A program made the position numbers and the translations under genes. This document shows positions 1-9,445 of a stretch of 64,000 bases of DNA, in pieces (position 1 is the first letter of the stretch; each line of letters starts with the position of its first letter). The notes under the pieces are model-generated. The model had not been told where the DNA came from. It ran no database searches and saw nothing but the letters and a program-made list of their open reading frames with translations. Source of the DNA: Drosophila persimilis (Eukaryota > Arthropoda > Insecta > Diptera > Drosophilidae); the NCBI RefSeq assembly GCF_003286085.1, contig NW_020825345.1:744001-808000 (forward strand), in the 5' to 3' direction.

Positions 1-478
1 TCTTTCCTATTTGCTTTAACATTTTCGCATGCATATGCATGCAGCAGCAGCAGCAGCGGTGGCAGTGGCAGTGGCAGTGGCAGCGTCAGCTAGGACCCAG
101 GAACCAGGAGCCAGGAGCCAGGCGGACGGACCGGACGATGTCCAGAGCGATTCAGAACGATTCAGGGCCCAAGAGCACAGCACAGAACAGGATGTCCCCA
201 GCTCCATGTCCTTGCTGCTGCTGCTGTTGGTGTTGTTGTTGCTGTTGTCCTGCGGTGGCATTTCAGTTGCCTCCACCGAATGTGCCTGTGCATGTGCATG
301 TGCCTGTGCCTGTGTGTGGGTGTGGGTGTGGGTGTGCGCTTTAAGTGCGCTTGTATGCGTCTGCAGTTGTTTGCAATGTTTTTACATCGAATGTTGATTG
401 TACAAAACCACTGAACAAGAAAAATTAATTATACAAAAACGTCACCGCCAAACAGCTACCGAAAACTGTTGACCCAAT

Positions 479-534
479 CGAGGAGCACGAGGAGGAGCAC
501 GAGGAGGAGCACGAGGAGGAGCACGAGCACGAGA
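479..534. repeat. 12-bp minisatellite GAGGAGCACGAG, about 4.5 copies
   Basis: Four near-perfect copies of a 12-bp purine-rich unit followed by a partial copy. In one frame it reads as a Glu/His/Glu-rich repeat, but no splice sites or start codon support coding. Confidence 0.85.
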
Positions 535-2374
535 AGGAGGAGCAGAAGTAGCAGAGGAGATGCCACAGCAGGAGCAGAAGCAGCCTTCCCACACACACAC
601 ATACACACCCACACACATGTATTTATTGTCTGATGAAATTTCGTTTCGTTTTGCGGCTCAGATAAAACGAATTTATGCCTAACCAAGAGACCGAACAGCA
701 CAGCCAGACACACATATATTTCATTATATTTATTTATTATTTAACATACGAATACGAATATTAGACAGACAGGAGGGCAGGGGGGCCCAGTAACCGCAGT
801 GTTTAAAACGAATGTAATAAATCAGACCTAACTGGCAGTTAGACAAAAGGGCATCCAAGTGCAACAGCAACAGCGGCAGCAGCAGCAGCAGCTGTGGCCA
901 GGGCCATCTAGAATCAATTTATGCAAAGGCCCCCCCCCCCCCACGCCTCTCTCTTTGCTCTCGAATCCAGAAATAATAATCCTTCGAAATCGGTTAAAAC
1001 AGCTTTTAAGCAAATGTAAAATGTAAAATCTTGTAGCATACTTTTAAGCGCTCGCTTAATATGCGAGGGAGGATTCAATGGGTGGTTTTTCTGGGGGAAA
1101 ATGCTAAGCCGCGGAGCAGCAGAAGCAGCCGAAGCAGCCGAAGCAGCAGCCGTAACAAAACCAAGACGTTGAATGCCCCGGGCTCTGTACGTGTTCAAGT
1201 GTGAAGCTGCCAGCAGAGCAGAGCAGAGCAGAGCAGAGCGCTGCCACGCCCCCGCCGCTTGAAAGCACTTGCTCTCCTGCTGCTGCTGCTGCTGCCCCAT
1301 GCTACCCCATGCTGCCCTATGCTGTTCCTCCTTCTGTGCTCTGCACTTTGTGGGCGGCACAAATCGACGCTTACACTTATATTATGTATTTTTTTGTAGT
1401 CGTCGTTGTATTTCTGTTTTCTTCCACATTTTTTGTGCTGCCCGCACACGGAAACTGCGTTTTTGCATTCCTTTCTGTGGCATTGCATTTAGATGTTGCC
1501 TTCGAGTGTGTGTGTGTGTGTGTGTGTGGGTGTATACATCTGTGTGCGTGCTCGGCTTTTGTTGCCGTGCAATGCAATTGCTTAGACCACCAGCCCCACG
1601 CCTTGTCCCCCGTCCTCCAGTCTTCGGGTAACCGTTTTCTGGGACTCCAGCAAGTTTTTATTTCAAGCAGCCAGCAGCGGAAGTGCGGCTCTTGTTGCTG
1701 CTGCTAGAAGTAGGAAAATGCTTACAGCGGGGGGCGGGGAGGCGGTGCCAAGAAACCAGGGGGATAGTGGGGCAGCAGAGTCGGATCTGGAAGCTGGATG
1801 CTGGCTGCTGGCTGCTGGATGCTGGCTGCTGTGTGTGCAACATTGTGGCACATGGCAAACTGATGACAACGACAATAACTGTAATGAAACTGAGATAAGC
1901 TCTGGCCACAGCAGCTCCACCACCACCACCACCAGCACCAGCACGGTGGAGGGGAGTGGGGAACTCCATGGCATTCCCCTTCTGGCGGAGTGGTCTCCCG
2001 GAGCCAAATGGCATGCTCATTTGTAGCGCTATTGTTGGACGCTGGGGCACAAATTGTGTGCAACGGGATCTGTCCAGAGAGACGATTATCGCGGTCGGTT
2101 TCAATCCCCCACCACCCTACCCCCTCCCCCGCACCACAAATGAAGGAGTGTCCTAATGAAGCTTAGGGGCTTTCTGCCAGAGATTCTACCCCAAAAAGCA
2201 GTGATTGATGGCGGATGATGGATGGACGGATTTGGAAGTTGCATGAATGGAGGATGTGCCTCCCAAGAAAGTAGTGCTACCGAAAATCGTTCCAATTTAA
2301 TATTTAAATTGCTTTCTCAAGATTCAGTCATGCAAATCGATTAAACTCCACTTCCACTTTAGGCTTTTCTTTCT

Positions 2375-2460
2375 GCCACCCGGCCACACTGCCACACGGC
2401 CACCCGGCCACACTGCCACACGGCCACACTCCTACACTGCCACACTCCTACACTCCCACT
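2375..2460. repeat. GCCACCCGGCCACACT-type tandem repeat
   Basis: About two perfect copies of a 24-bp unit built from GCCACACGGCCACCCGGCCA words, grading into CACTCCTACACTGC copies. It looks like a minisatellite growing out of a CCACAC-rich sequence. Confidence 0.8.
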
Positions 2461-2664
2461 CTCGTTCTCTGTCAATCTTTTCCTTTGCTTTTTGCCGAAT
2501 TTTTTCTTTCCAAATCTAACCTCTCCGCTGGCCACTGAATAATTAAAAAAAATTTGCCACTCAGTTGGCTGCTGGCTGCTGGCTGCCCCCCTGCCACCCG
2601 GCCCCTTCCCCCGGCTGTGCCAGCGAGAACCACCCCGAGAGCAAACAGTGTGACAGCCTCAACC

Positions 2665-2730
2665 GCTGCCACTGCCACTGCCACTGCCACTGCCACTGCC
2701 ACTGCCACTGCCACTGCCACTGCCGCCGCT
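2665..2730. repeat. (CTGCCA)n hexamer microsatellite, about 11 copies
   Basis: An uninterrupted array of CTGCCA/TGCCAC hexamers. The same hexamer recurs across the window (57-85, 19829-19858, 43809-43832), so it is a family of simple repeats characteristic of this locus. Translations give Trp-Gln, Cys-His or Ala-Val repeats, none supported as protein. Confidence 0.9.
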
Positions 2731-3665
2731 GCCGTCTTCTTCTCCTCGTTTCAGCGTCATCGTAGCTGTCAGCTTCAACTACGCTTTCGTTTTTATGCCC
2801 CCAACTCCTAACCGAAAAAAAAAGAGAGAGAGACAGAAACGAATGTTGAAACTGTTGATGTTGACATTGCGCCTGGTCTGGGGTCTGGGGTCTGGTCTTC
2901 CCGAACATCCCTATACAATATTATATATGTATCCGTATCCGTATGCTGGGACTGGAGACCCATACAGCCTCCTCGCTGCTCCTCCTCCTTCCGTCTTTCG
3001 GGCACTCTCCCCACTCCCCCACTCCACCACTCCACTCATTCCCATTCCCATTCCCATTCCTCATGTTTGGCGAGTGATTTATTTGACTGACACTTTTTTC
3101 TGCGTTGATTGCATCGTAATCCCAACATAATGAGTACTGTTATATTTCATGGCCATTCTCGTTGCGAGAGAGACCCAAATGAAGTAGACAATTTTTCAAA
3201 AAACAAAGACGCAACATAATGGCGGCTGCGGAATGGAATGGAATGGAATGGTGGGTGCGATGTGGGTGTGCGGTGTGCGGCGTGTGCGGTGCGGTGTGGG
3301 TGGGCACAACGCTTTCGTTTCGCCATTCGCTTCCATTGTGCATGTGGCACACGTAGGCGGCCACTTGAGAGAGGACTCGTCGCGGACAAAACGTTGCTCA
3401 AATTTTCATCATTTGTTCGCGTCAGAGGCAGCATCAGCAGCAGGACGAGCATCAGCAGGAGTACGAGCAGGAGCAGGAGCAGGAGTACAAGCAGGAGTAA
3501 GAGCCAGGCCATTTGCCGCACATCAAACCCATTCCGAGCGAGGGAAAATTTCTATTTGGGTCTCATTTCCCCAACTAAATTTCATTTCTTACGCTCCGCC
3601 ACATCGACAATCTAAATTGGAGGATTGAAAAGGGAAAAGCGTTCAGGGATTTTCCATTCAAGTGG

Positions 3666-3716
3666 CACTCAGGAGTCAGGGAGTCAGGAGTCAGAGAGTC
3701 AGAGAGTCAGAGAGTC
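3666..3716. repeat. AGTCAGAG octamer minisatellite upstream of the adenylate kinase gene
   Basis: Six degenerate copies of an 8-bp AGTCAGAG/AGTCAGGG unit, ending about 115 bp before the start codon of the nested kinase gene. It may lie in the promoter or 5' leader of that gene. No TATA box is obvious between repeat and gene. Confidence 0.8.
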
Positions 3717-3832
3717 CGAAAGACAGACCCCCTTCGAGATGTAGCAATACTTCCGTTTAGTTTCAAAATTCCTTCACTTGTTTCCTTCATTGCTTTTCCG
3801 GACCGTTTAGGACCTTGTGCTTGTGGGCAGCG

Positions 3833-4588
3833 ATGACAGCCGTACGGGGATTCCGAGCCATGATCGTGGGTCCGCCCGGCTGCGGCAAGGGCTTCGTGGC
3901 CCAGATGATGGTCAAGGCGTACGGGGCCGTGCACATATCCACGGGCGACATGCTGCGCGACCACATCCGCCACCGCACCTCGCTGGGCAAGAAGGTGGAG
4001 CGGTACACGTCGCGGGGCAAGCTGGTGCCCGACCGCCTGCTCACCCGCATGGTGGAAGATGCCATCGACAAGACCGGCAGCCACAACTTCATCCTGGACG
4101 GCTTTCCGCGGAACATAGACCAGGCGCGGGAGCTGGACACCATCGTGTCCCTTGACTTTGTGCTGGACCTGTTTCTGCCGGTGCAAGCGATCATAGCCCG
4201 TCTCAGGAGCCGCCTGGTGCATCCGGCGTCCGGCCGGGTCTACAACACCCACGGGGACATGGCGCCCCGTGTGCCCGGCCGTGACGACATCACCGGCGAG
4301 CGGCTCGTGCGCCGTGCCGACGACGCCTCGCCCCTGGTGGTGATGGCTCGCCAGAGGCTGTTCGTGGAGGAAACCGTTCCTGTGATCCATCACTACTCGC
4401 AGAAGAACATCCTGCACACGATCCTGGTGCGCCACCACGAGAGCATGGTGCCGCTGGTGAAGCGCTACCTGGCCAAGCGCTGGCCCAAGCGGCACCACCG
4501 CAGGTTCCGTCCCCAGCGTCGCATCGAGCTCGTGTGTAATCAAGGCGTCACCCCCAAAAGGTATCGCAGAGAGGTCGCTCGTGTGTAG
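3833..4588 (+). CDS. AK3-type adenylate kinase (GTP:AMP phosphotransferase-like), intronless
   Basis: A 251-residue nucleoside monophosphate kinase expected to transfer phosphate from a nucleoside triphosphate to AMP; the AK3 branch works in the mitochondrial matrix and prefers GTP. Motifs in order: P-loop GPPGCGKGF (13-21), AMP-site STGDMLR (36-42), GKLVPD (62-67), DGFPRN (89-94), lid RLVHPASGRVYN (127-138), and lid end DDITGERLVRRADD (151-164). The lid motifs are those of AK3 rather than of the cytosolic short form. ATG at 3833 is chosen because it starts the fold directly; an upstream in-frame TTG (3815) is unlikely. Oddities: the P-loop ends in Phe where the family has Thr; after about residue 208 there is a strongly basic tail (WPKRHHRRFRPQRR and RYRRE) not seen in ordinary AK3 of about 227 residues. 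There is no intron and codon use is GC-rich, unlike the surroundings, which suggests a retrogene nested in the Rbp6 intron. The frame is intact. Kinase fold is certain; activity and organelle are inferred. Confidence 0.93.
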   Translation: MTAVRGFRAMIVGPPGCGKGFVAQMMVKAYGAVHISTGDMLRDHIRHRTSLGKKVERYTSRGKLVPDRLLTRMVEDAIDKTGSHNFILDGFPRNIDQARELDTIVSLDFVLDLFLPVQAIIARLRSRLVHPASGRVYNTHGDMAPRVPGRDDITGERLVRRADDASPLVVMARQRLFVEETVPVIHHYSQKNILHTILVRHHESMVPLVKRYLAKRWPKRHHRRFRPQRRIELVCNQGVTPKRYRREVARV

Positions 4589-4592
4589 CATA

Positions 4593-4598
4593 AATAAA
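4593..4598 (+). terminator. AATAAA polyadenylation signal of the adenylate kinase gene
   Basis: A canonical AATAAA lies four bases after the TAG stop (4586-4588), followed by a T/G-rich stretch (about 4600-4625) that could be the downstream element. This predicts a 3' UTR of only some 20-35 nt. Confidence 0.7.
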
Positions 4599-4604
4599 GG
4601 TCAG

Positions 4605-6990
4605 TTCTTTCTCTTGATTTTCTGGCGGATTCTCTCTCTCTCTCTCTCTCCCAGCAAACGTGTATTCCATTGTCATCCGATGGCGAATTCGAAGTGAGAC
4701 GACATTGTCCGATGAACACCTCGTTGTGCGCCTCAGGCTTTCACTGGACCATCCATCCATCCTGCCGTGCTGCCGTGCTGCCGTGCTGCCGTCCTGCCAT
4801 TTGGCCTCTGGCTCTCATCTCTTTTGCAGCTCTAACGATTCGCTCTGTGGCCAGCATTTGGCACCTGTTAGGCCGTAGGCCGCTTTTGTAACTCGTGGCA
4901 CGACGGTCGATGCTCGACAGGCCCTATGGGCCCATTATCATCCATTGGTGGATTCATTGTTGTCCGCGCTTTAGATATTTCAGAGATATTTTTTGGGGCC
5001 TGCGCTTAAAAAGTTTAACGAGTCTGCGGGACTCCGGGACTCCGAGTCGGAGATTTTCCTATGCATAATGCGGACTTGGACTGGAAGTTGCGACTCCAAA
5101 TGGGGGCTAATTTCTCTATGTCTGTGCTTCCCTCCCCCTCTCTGTCTTTCTCTCTGCCTGTGCCCTTTCTTTCTGTTTCGTGTCTCGCTATCCCTGGGCC
5201 TCCCCTTCTTCCGGCGCATCTGTGTGCGGCGGCAATAAAAACTTTTATTGTTGTCACACGTAGCACACTGTAGCGCAACAGTGAAGCCAACAGTCCTGCA
5301 GGTCCTGTGCCTCGTTCCCCCCCCTCCCCTACGTCCACCCGTCCCCCTCTCCATTTGTGTTGTGTAACCTGCGTACGTACTTCCGTTTTCCGCTTTGCTT
5401 TGCCGTTTCCCCTTGGCTTTCCCTTGGCTTTCCCTGGGCTTTCCTTTCCCTCTCCTTATTTTTTATTTCGGGCCCTGGCCAAATTGAATAAAATGGCCTC
5501 AGTTAATGGTTGTCGGGCTGATTCAGTTAGCGCATAAAATGAGCAGAGGCTCTATCCGCCATCTCTCCAGGAGCCCCCCTCTCTCCACCGTGCTCTCCGG
5601 CGCTCCCTTGCTCTTCTGCTCGTCTGGCTGCCTTTCTCTGCCTTTCTCTGTATATATTTTTGGTCACAAATGTGGCTCTCGGCCTAAATCTCGGTTTTAC
5701 GAGCGCATTCCTTTGTCCTGGTCCGCTCGTCCTTCGTCCTTCGTCCCTCCTCCTTCCGCCTTCCTCCTTCCTCCTTCGGCCTTCGCATTTCACATTTCAC
5801 ATTCGCCATTGTTTTCTTTATTATTTGTTTTATTTTTACATGCTTTTGGGCGAGAGTCAGTCTTTAGTTGGCCCATTATCGCAGGGTCCAGGAATGGAGC
5901 GCGGCCGCTACGAGTGAGAAGTACAGTGTGGCATGTGGCATGTGGCACTCGACAGGGGTTTGGGCTCTGCCCAAAGGCCACAACTCTCTGAACAATGTGA
6001 AAATCAATGCTAATATATTAAACATGATTGTTCTCGCTGCATGTGTACACATTTTTTTTTTATGACAGCGGTACAGTTCCCACAAAACGTGCGACACGCG
6101 GGGGCGGTGGCAGGGGGGGGGGAAACTGTAACAAATTGCAGTCAACGCATGAATAAATAGATTTTAAATTTCCGAAAAACAAAGCAACAAAAAAACACAA
6201 CTATAAAACGTTGCAACAAAAGGCGAATGATTTTGAAAAGAGAAAGACTCGCCCCGAAGAGCATCGAATATAGAGTTTTTTTTGGCCAGAACCAGGATCC
6301 GAGCCCGAAACCGAAACAGGGTCTGATCCAGAGACAGGGACAGGGACAGAGACAGCGACAGACATTCGGTGGGGATGTTGCATTTAAATGAACGACTGCA
6401 AAATGCAGACAGTCGGACATGCAAATGGCAGTGACGAGATGTAGGTGGCACGTGGCATGTTGGGGAGGGGGGGCGGAGGGGGAGGGGTAGTGGTAGGTGC
6501 CTCGATAGGGTTTTGGGGTAGGGCGCTGTGCTCCTTCCTGCTGCCCAGAGATGGAATGACGAAATGCCCGTTCGCCGCCTGCCTTGCCGCCTGCCTCACT
6601 GGCTGCCTCACTGGCTGCCTCGCTGGCTGGTTGAGTGTTTAAAACGGCTATTGTGCAGCTTGTGGTTGCTTTGCAAATTGAATAAAAGTTCATTCGAGTG
6701 TAAGGGAACCGATAGCACACCAACACATACTCACGGCAAAGCGGAGCGGACAAAAAAAAAATAACCAAGCAGAGAAAAACCCAACTGCGAACGAGCCAAC
6801 GAACATTGAATGAATGTGAATGTAATCGTTTTGCAAATGAAAATTGATTTTTGAATTGTGGGTGGCCGCCTCTCTGCCACTGCCACTGCCTCTGCCCCGG
6901 TCACTGTTCGTTCTGCCCCCCACACCCTTGCCCGTCGCTGATTTCAACCTTTCCAGCATCCAGCATCCAGCATCCGGCGCTCTATCACTC
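4605..6990. other. Intronic DNA without a supported gene
   Basis: Contains a CT run (4632-4652), a TGCCGTGC octamer repeat (4760-4796), pyrimidine-rich stretches (5115-5470 and 5560-5800), a poly-G patch near 6113-6122, and CCTGCCTCACTGG repeats (6583-6632). Open frames are low-complexity. No promoter or exon is convincingly visible before 6994. Confidence 0.5.
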
Positions 6991-6993
6991 CCC

Positions 6994-7071
6994 AGCAAGC
7001 AACTAAATGAAATCAGCGACTGGACACGGCAGCAGCACATAAACATGGAAGCCCTGGATACCCTGGAATAG
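6994..7071 (+). CDS. Possible terminal coding exon of an unidentified gene
   Basis: A good 3' splice site (CTCTATCACTCCCCAG, ending 6993) is followed by one base and then the frame KQLNEISDWTRQQHINMEAL, then DTLE and a TAG stop at 7069-7071. A CTGAT branch-point-like word lies about 54 bases before the AG. Composition and codon use look more like protein than the neighbouring repeats, and the stop is followed by about 500 bases of AT-rich, non-repetitive, UTR-like sequence. I do not recognise the protein. Against it: no partner exon was found upstream on the plus strand, and the peptide is short. It could be chance. Confidence 0.28.
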   Translation, partial: SKQLNEISDWTRQQHINMEALDTLE

Positions 7072-7593
7072 CTATAGATTGTTCCCAGATTCCGAGACTT
7101 TGATCACACAAATTCCTCTTTTAGACCGATATTTCGCATAAAAGATACATCTGATCGTTGAGAGCGAGAGAGGTAGAGAGGAAGAGAGACATCGGACACT
7201 TCTCTACACTACATCCAATGCTCCGTTCACCTCCGATGCCCGCGGCACGTCCCTCTTCTCCCTCTGAAACCCCTCTTCTAGGGTGCATAAAAACATATAA
7301 TTAAACTTTATACTAGACTCGTATATTGTGCAGTGGGTGGGTACACATAGCGCTGTGCGAGCGCGCGATGCGCAATTTGGTTTTTAATTTAAATATAAAT
7401 TTAAATCTCTCACAATCGCATAACCAAATATGAGAGGAAAAAAAAAGGGAGAGTGCGAGAGAGTGGGCAATAGAGCTGTGAAAATACAAAAAAAAGGAGG
7501 GAGAGAGAGGGGGAGATAAAAAAAGAGATAAAGAAACTAAAAAATTGCCATTAATAATGCAAGGCTTAAATATTTGAATGCCAGTATGCCGTG
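7072..7593. other. AT-rich unique sequence, 3' UTR-like
   Basis: Unlike its surroundings this stretch has few microsatellites. It shows AT-rich words (near 7380-7410), A-rich and GA-rich patches (7438-7550) and no clear AATAAA. It could be the 3' UTR of the possible exon at 6994-7071 or just unique intron. The Transib element inserted at its right edge. Confidence 0.35.
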
Positions 7594-7598
7594 CAACG
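7594..7598. repeat. Target-site duplication CAACG (left)
   Basis: Five bases directly abutting the left inverted repeat, matched by CAACG at 8793-8797. Five-base duplications rich in C and G are typical of Transib insertions. Confidence 0.9.
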
Positions 7599-7634
7599 CA
7601 CTATGGTCCGAACGACCACTTTTGTTGGCCAAAA
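7599..7634 (+). repeat. Transib left terminal inverted repeat
   Basis: 36 bp, identical to the reverse complement of 8757-8792; the two ends diverge immediately after GGCCAAAA. Confidence 0.95.
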
Positions 7635-8120
7635 CCTAATTTTTCAAAGTCAAAACTGAAACCTGGTTTTGATCGCTCTGCATTAGAAAAAGATCGACCA
7701 TTAAATCTGCGTACCAGAAATTTCCATAGATGGCGCCACATTCGCAAAATCAGCTGTGCAACCCAACTGTTTTTTTAGTAAAGCACGTGAAGGGAAAAGT
7801 GCCAAATAAATTACCACTTTAGATCTCTCAAAAATTGAAAAACGCCAAGACGTGATTAAATTTTTTTGATGAATCTTAATCTGTCGGGTTCTTACTACGT
7901 GTTTTGAGTTTTTAACTGTCTCTAGTAGTTGTGATGTCTTCGTAATTGAAGGTTAAAGTGAGGCCTTTAACATGTGCCAACTTGTAATGAAAACTAATTT
8001 TTGAAAAGGTGTACAAAGTGAGTCCTACCTAGTCCCACCCTGAAACCTTTTGTGTGTCGTAGATTAATAAATTCTTTTTAAAATGTATATAGTTAGAAAT
8101 GCCACTTTTGACCACAATTC

Positions 8121-8477
8121 TTGGAATTTGCATTAATAGAGCATAACCTCAAATTCGAAAATGCAGATTTCTTTGCCGTATGGAATTCAGAGAAGGGTAA
8201 AATTATCAATTATTTGAAAACGGATCTTAAGGCGACATATCATATGAAATTAATAAAGCTTTTAAAGGTACCAGCAAGAAAATTTGTTATCGTTTGGCAA
8301 CATACCGGAACAAATGCCGGTAAAATTCAAAGATGTTGGAACGAAAATATGTGGATTGGCCACAAGCCTTTATTTCAATACATTTATCTTTATGTCCAGA
8401 GAATGCTAACTAAGTTCGTAAGGTTTTACAGGACCCAGTCGGAAAGCCGGCACACACATCACCTAACGAGGCGTTAA
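8121..8477 (+). pseudogene. Open frame inside the Transib element, possible transposase remnant
   Basis: A 118-codon open frame with no ATG at its start (first in-frame Met at residue 42). It contains normal-looking protein sequence such as VIVWQHTGTNAGKIQRCW. Lengthwise it could be only a fragment of a Transib transposase. I cannot match it with confidence to the RAG1-like catalytic core, so it may instead be captured DNA or chance. Confidence 0.35.
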
Positions 8478-8756
8478 CCTTGCTTCTAGACAAGGATTTC
8501 GGCAATAATTTACGCAAACCTTTGAACGATTTTATTTTTATTTAAATCAAAATTTTTTTTAGTCGTGCAACGCCGTTTTCTTAAATAAAATATGCTTAAT
8601 ACTTTTTTTCACTACTACTAAAAATTTAAATATGCATTATTTAAAAAAGGGGCGGTGCCACACCCATTTTTTTTCTTAAATCCAGTTCTTTTTGATTATA
8701 TATATCCAATACAAAAAACTAAATGAAAAAATCTTGTTCCGTTCGGGAGTTATTAA

Positions 8757-8792
8757 TTTTGGCCAACAAAAGTGGTCGTTCGGACCATAGTG
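8757..8792 (-). repeat. Transib right terminal inverted repeat
   Basis: 36 bp, exact inverted copy of 7599-7634, followed at once by the CAACG duplication. Confidence 0.95.
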
Positions 8793-8797
8793 CAACG
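8793..8797. repeat. Target-site duplication CAACG (right)
   Basis: Matches 7594-7598 and marks the right insertion boundary of the Transib element. Confidence 0.9.
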
Positions 8798-9328
8798 TCT
8801 CTCCGTCACAAACACAGTGGGCGCTCTAATTGTGCGCTAGTGTGTGTGTGTGTGTGCGGCGCGCTTGGAGAACGCACAAAAGCATGCTATACATTTTTTA
8901 TGCGGCCATAACAAAAGCAAAAACATACGGAAAATAGTGCGCTTGCCAGTTGGAAAAGCTCGACGCTTTTCTTATGCCACAGCGAGCGCGTTTTGCTCAA
9001 TTCAAAGACAGACAGACAGACGGACGGACGGAGAGTCGAGACGGAGAGCCAGCCCGAGAAAGGAGTGCAGAAGGAGAGAGAGGGGGAGAGAGAGGGGGGA
9101 GAGAGAGAGAGCCAACAGATAGACGGGCTACAAAGTGGATTTGAATTATTCAAAAAATGCGATTGTTATTTGCAAAATGTGCAGTGAATTGAGACGCGCA
9201 CAGACAAGCGACGACGACTGCGATTCACGTTGGCGAAATAATGTTGTATTTATGAGGACGGAATAGTTGGCTAAAGCGTTGCATAACCGTTTGCCGGAGG
9301 AGCCTGGCGGCAGGCGGCAGGCGGCACC
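8798..9328 (+). promoter_or_regulatory. Promoter/5'-leader-like region, unconfirmed
   Basis: A GT run (8840-8857), a purine-only GA tract (about 9056-9114), repeated GACAGACGG words (9006-9035), then unique sequence with fly-leader character (CAGACAAGCGACGACGACTG near 9202-9221). GA tracts are binding sites for GAGA factor and CLAMP. No consensus Inr with matching DPE was found, so assignment as a promoter is only suggestive. Confidence 0.25.
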
Positions 9329-9445
9329 ATGTCGGAGATGCTGATTGAAATGTTGCAAGGAACAAAAAAAAAACCCCCAAAAGAAACTAGAGATTCGCCG
9401 CTTGAAATTTGGTGGAAATTGAAGTGGAAAGCAAGTGTTTCTTAG
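9329..9445 (+). CDS. Possible small ORF, 38 codons
   Basis: Begins with an excellent start context (CACCATG) and reads MSEMLIEMLQGTKKKPPKET then 18 more residues to a TAG. It follows leader-like sequence. The Lys run comes from a poly-A stretch, and the sequence has no known domain. Equally likely to be chance. Confidence 0.15.
   Translation: MSEMLIEMLQGTKKKPPKETRDSPLEIWWKLKWKASVS

Larger units (their letters stand above)
1..3660. other. Repeat-rich intronic DNA, no gene seen
   Basis: No supported gene. The stretch holds many short tandem repeats: GGCAGT hexamers near 57-85, CTG runs near 208-245, CA/GT runs near 586-616 and 1507-1530, CAG runs near 866-890, an AGAGC pentamer near 1212-1238, and the listed repeats at 479-534, 2375-2460 and 2665-2730. 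Long open frames here are low-complexity translations of those repeats. It is interpreted as part of the long Rbp6 intron because the downstream Rbp6 exons are not in the window. Confidence 0.6.
7599..8792. mobile_element. Non-autonomous Transib-type DNA transposon, 1194 bp
   Basis: Bounded by perfect 36-bp terminal inverted repeats beginning CACTATGGTCCGAACGACCA and by the 5-bp direct duplication CAACG. Ends starting CACWATGG with a 5-bp duplication are the hallmark of the Transib superfamily, the group from which the RAG1 recombinase derives. At 1.2 kb it is well below the roughly 3 kb of autonomous members, and no recognisable full transposase is present, so it is an internally deleted or MITE-like copy that would need a transposase in trans. 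The body is AT-rich (notably 8520-8760), in contrast to the GC- and repeat-rich flanks. Identical ends and an intact duplication suggest a fairly recent insertion. Confidence 0.92.

Noticed and set aside
3707-4591. 294-codon minus-strand frame over the kinase gene
   Set aside because: It is the antisense shadow of the GC-rich adenylate kinase; the plus strand carries all family motifs and the poly(A) signal.
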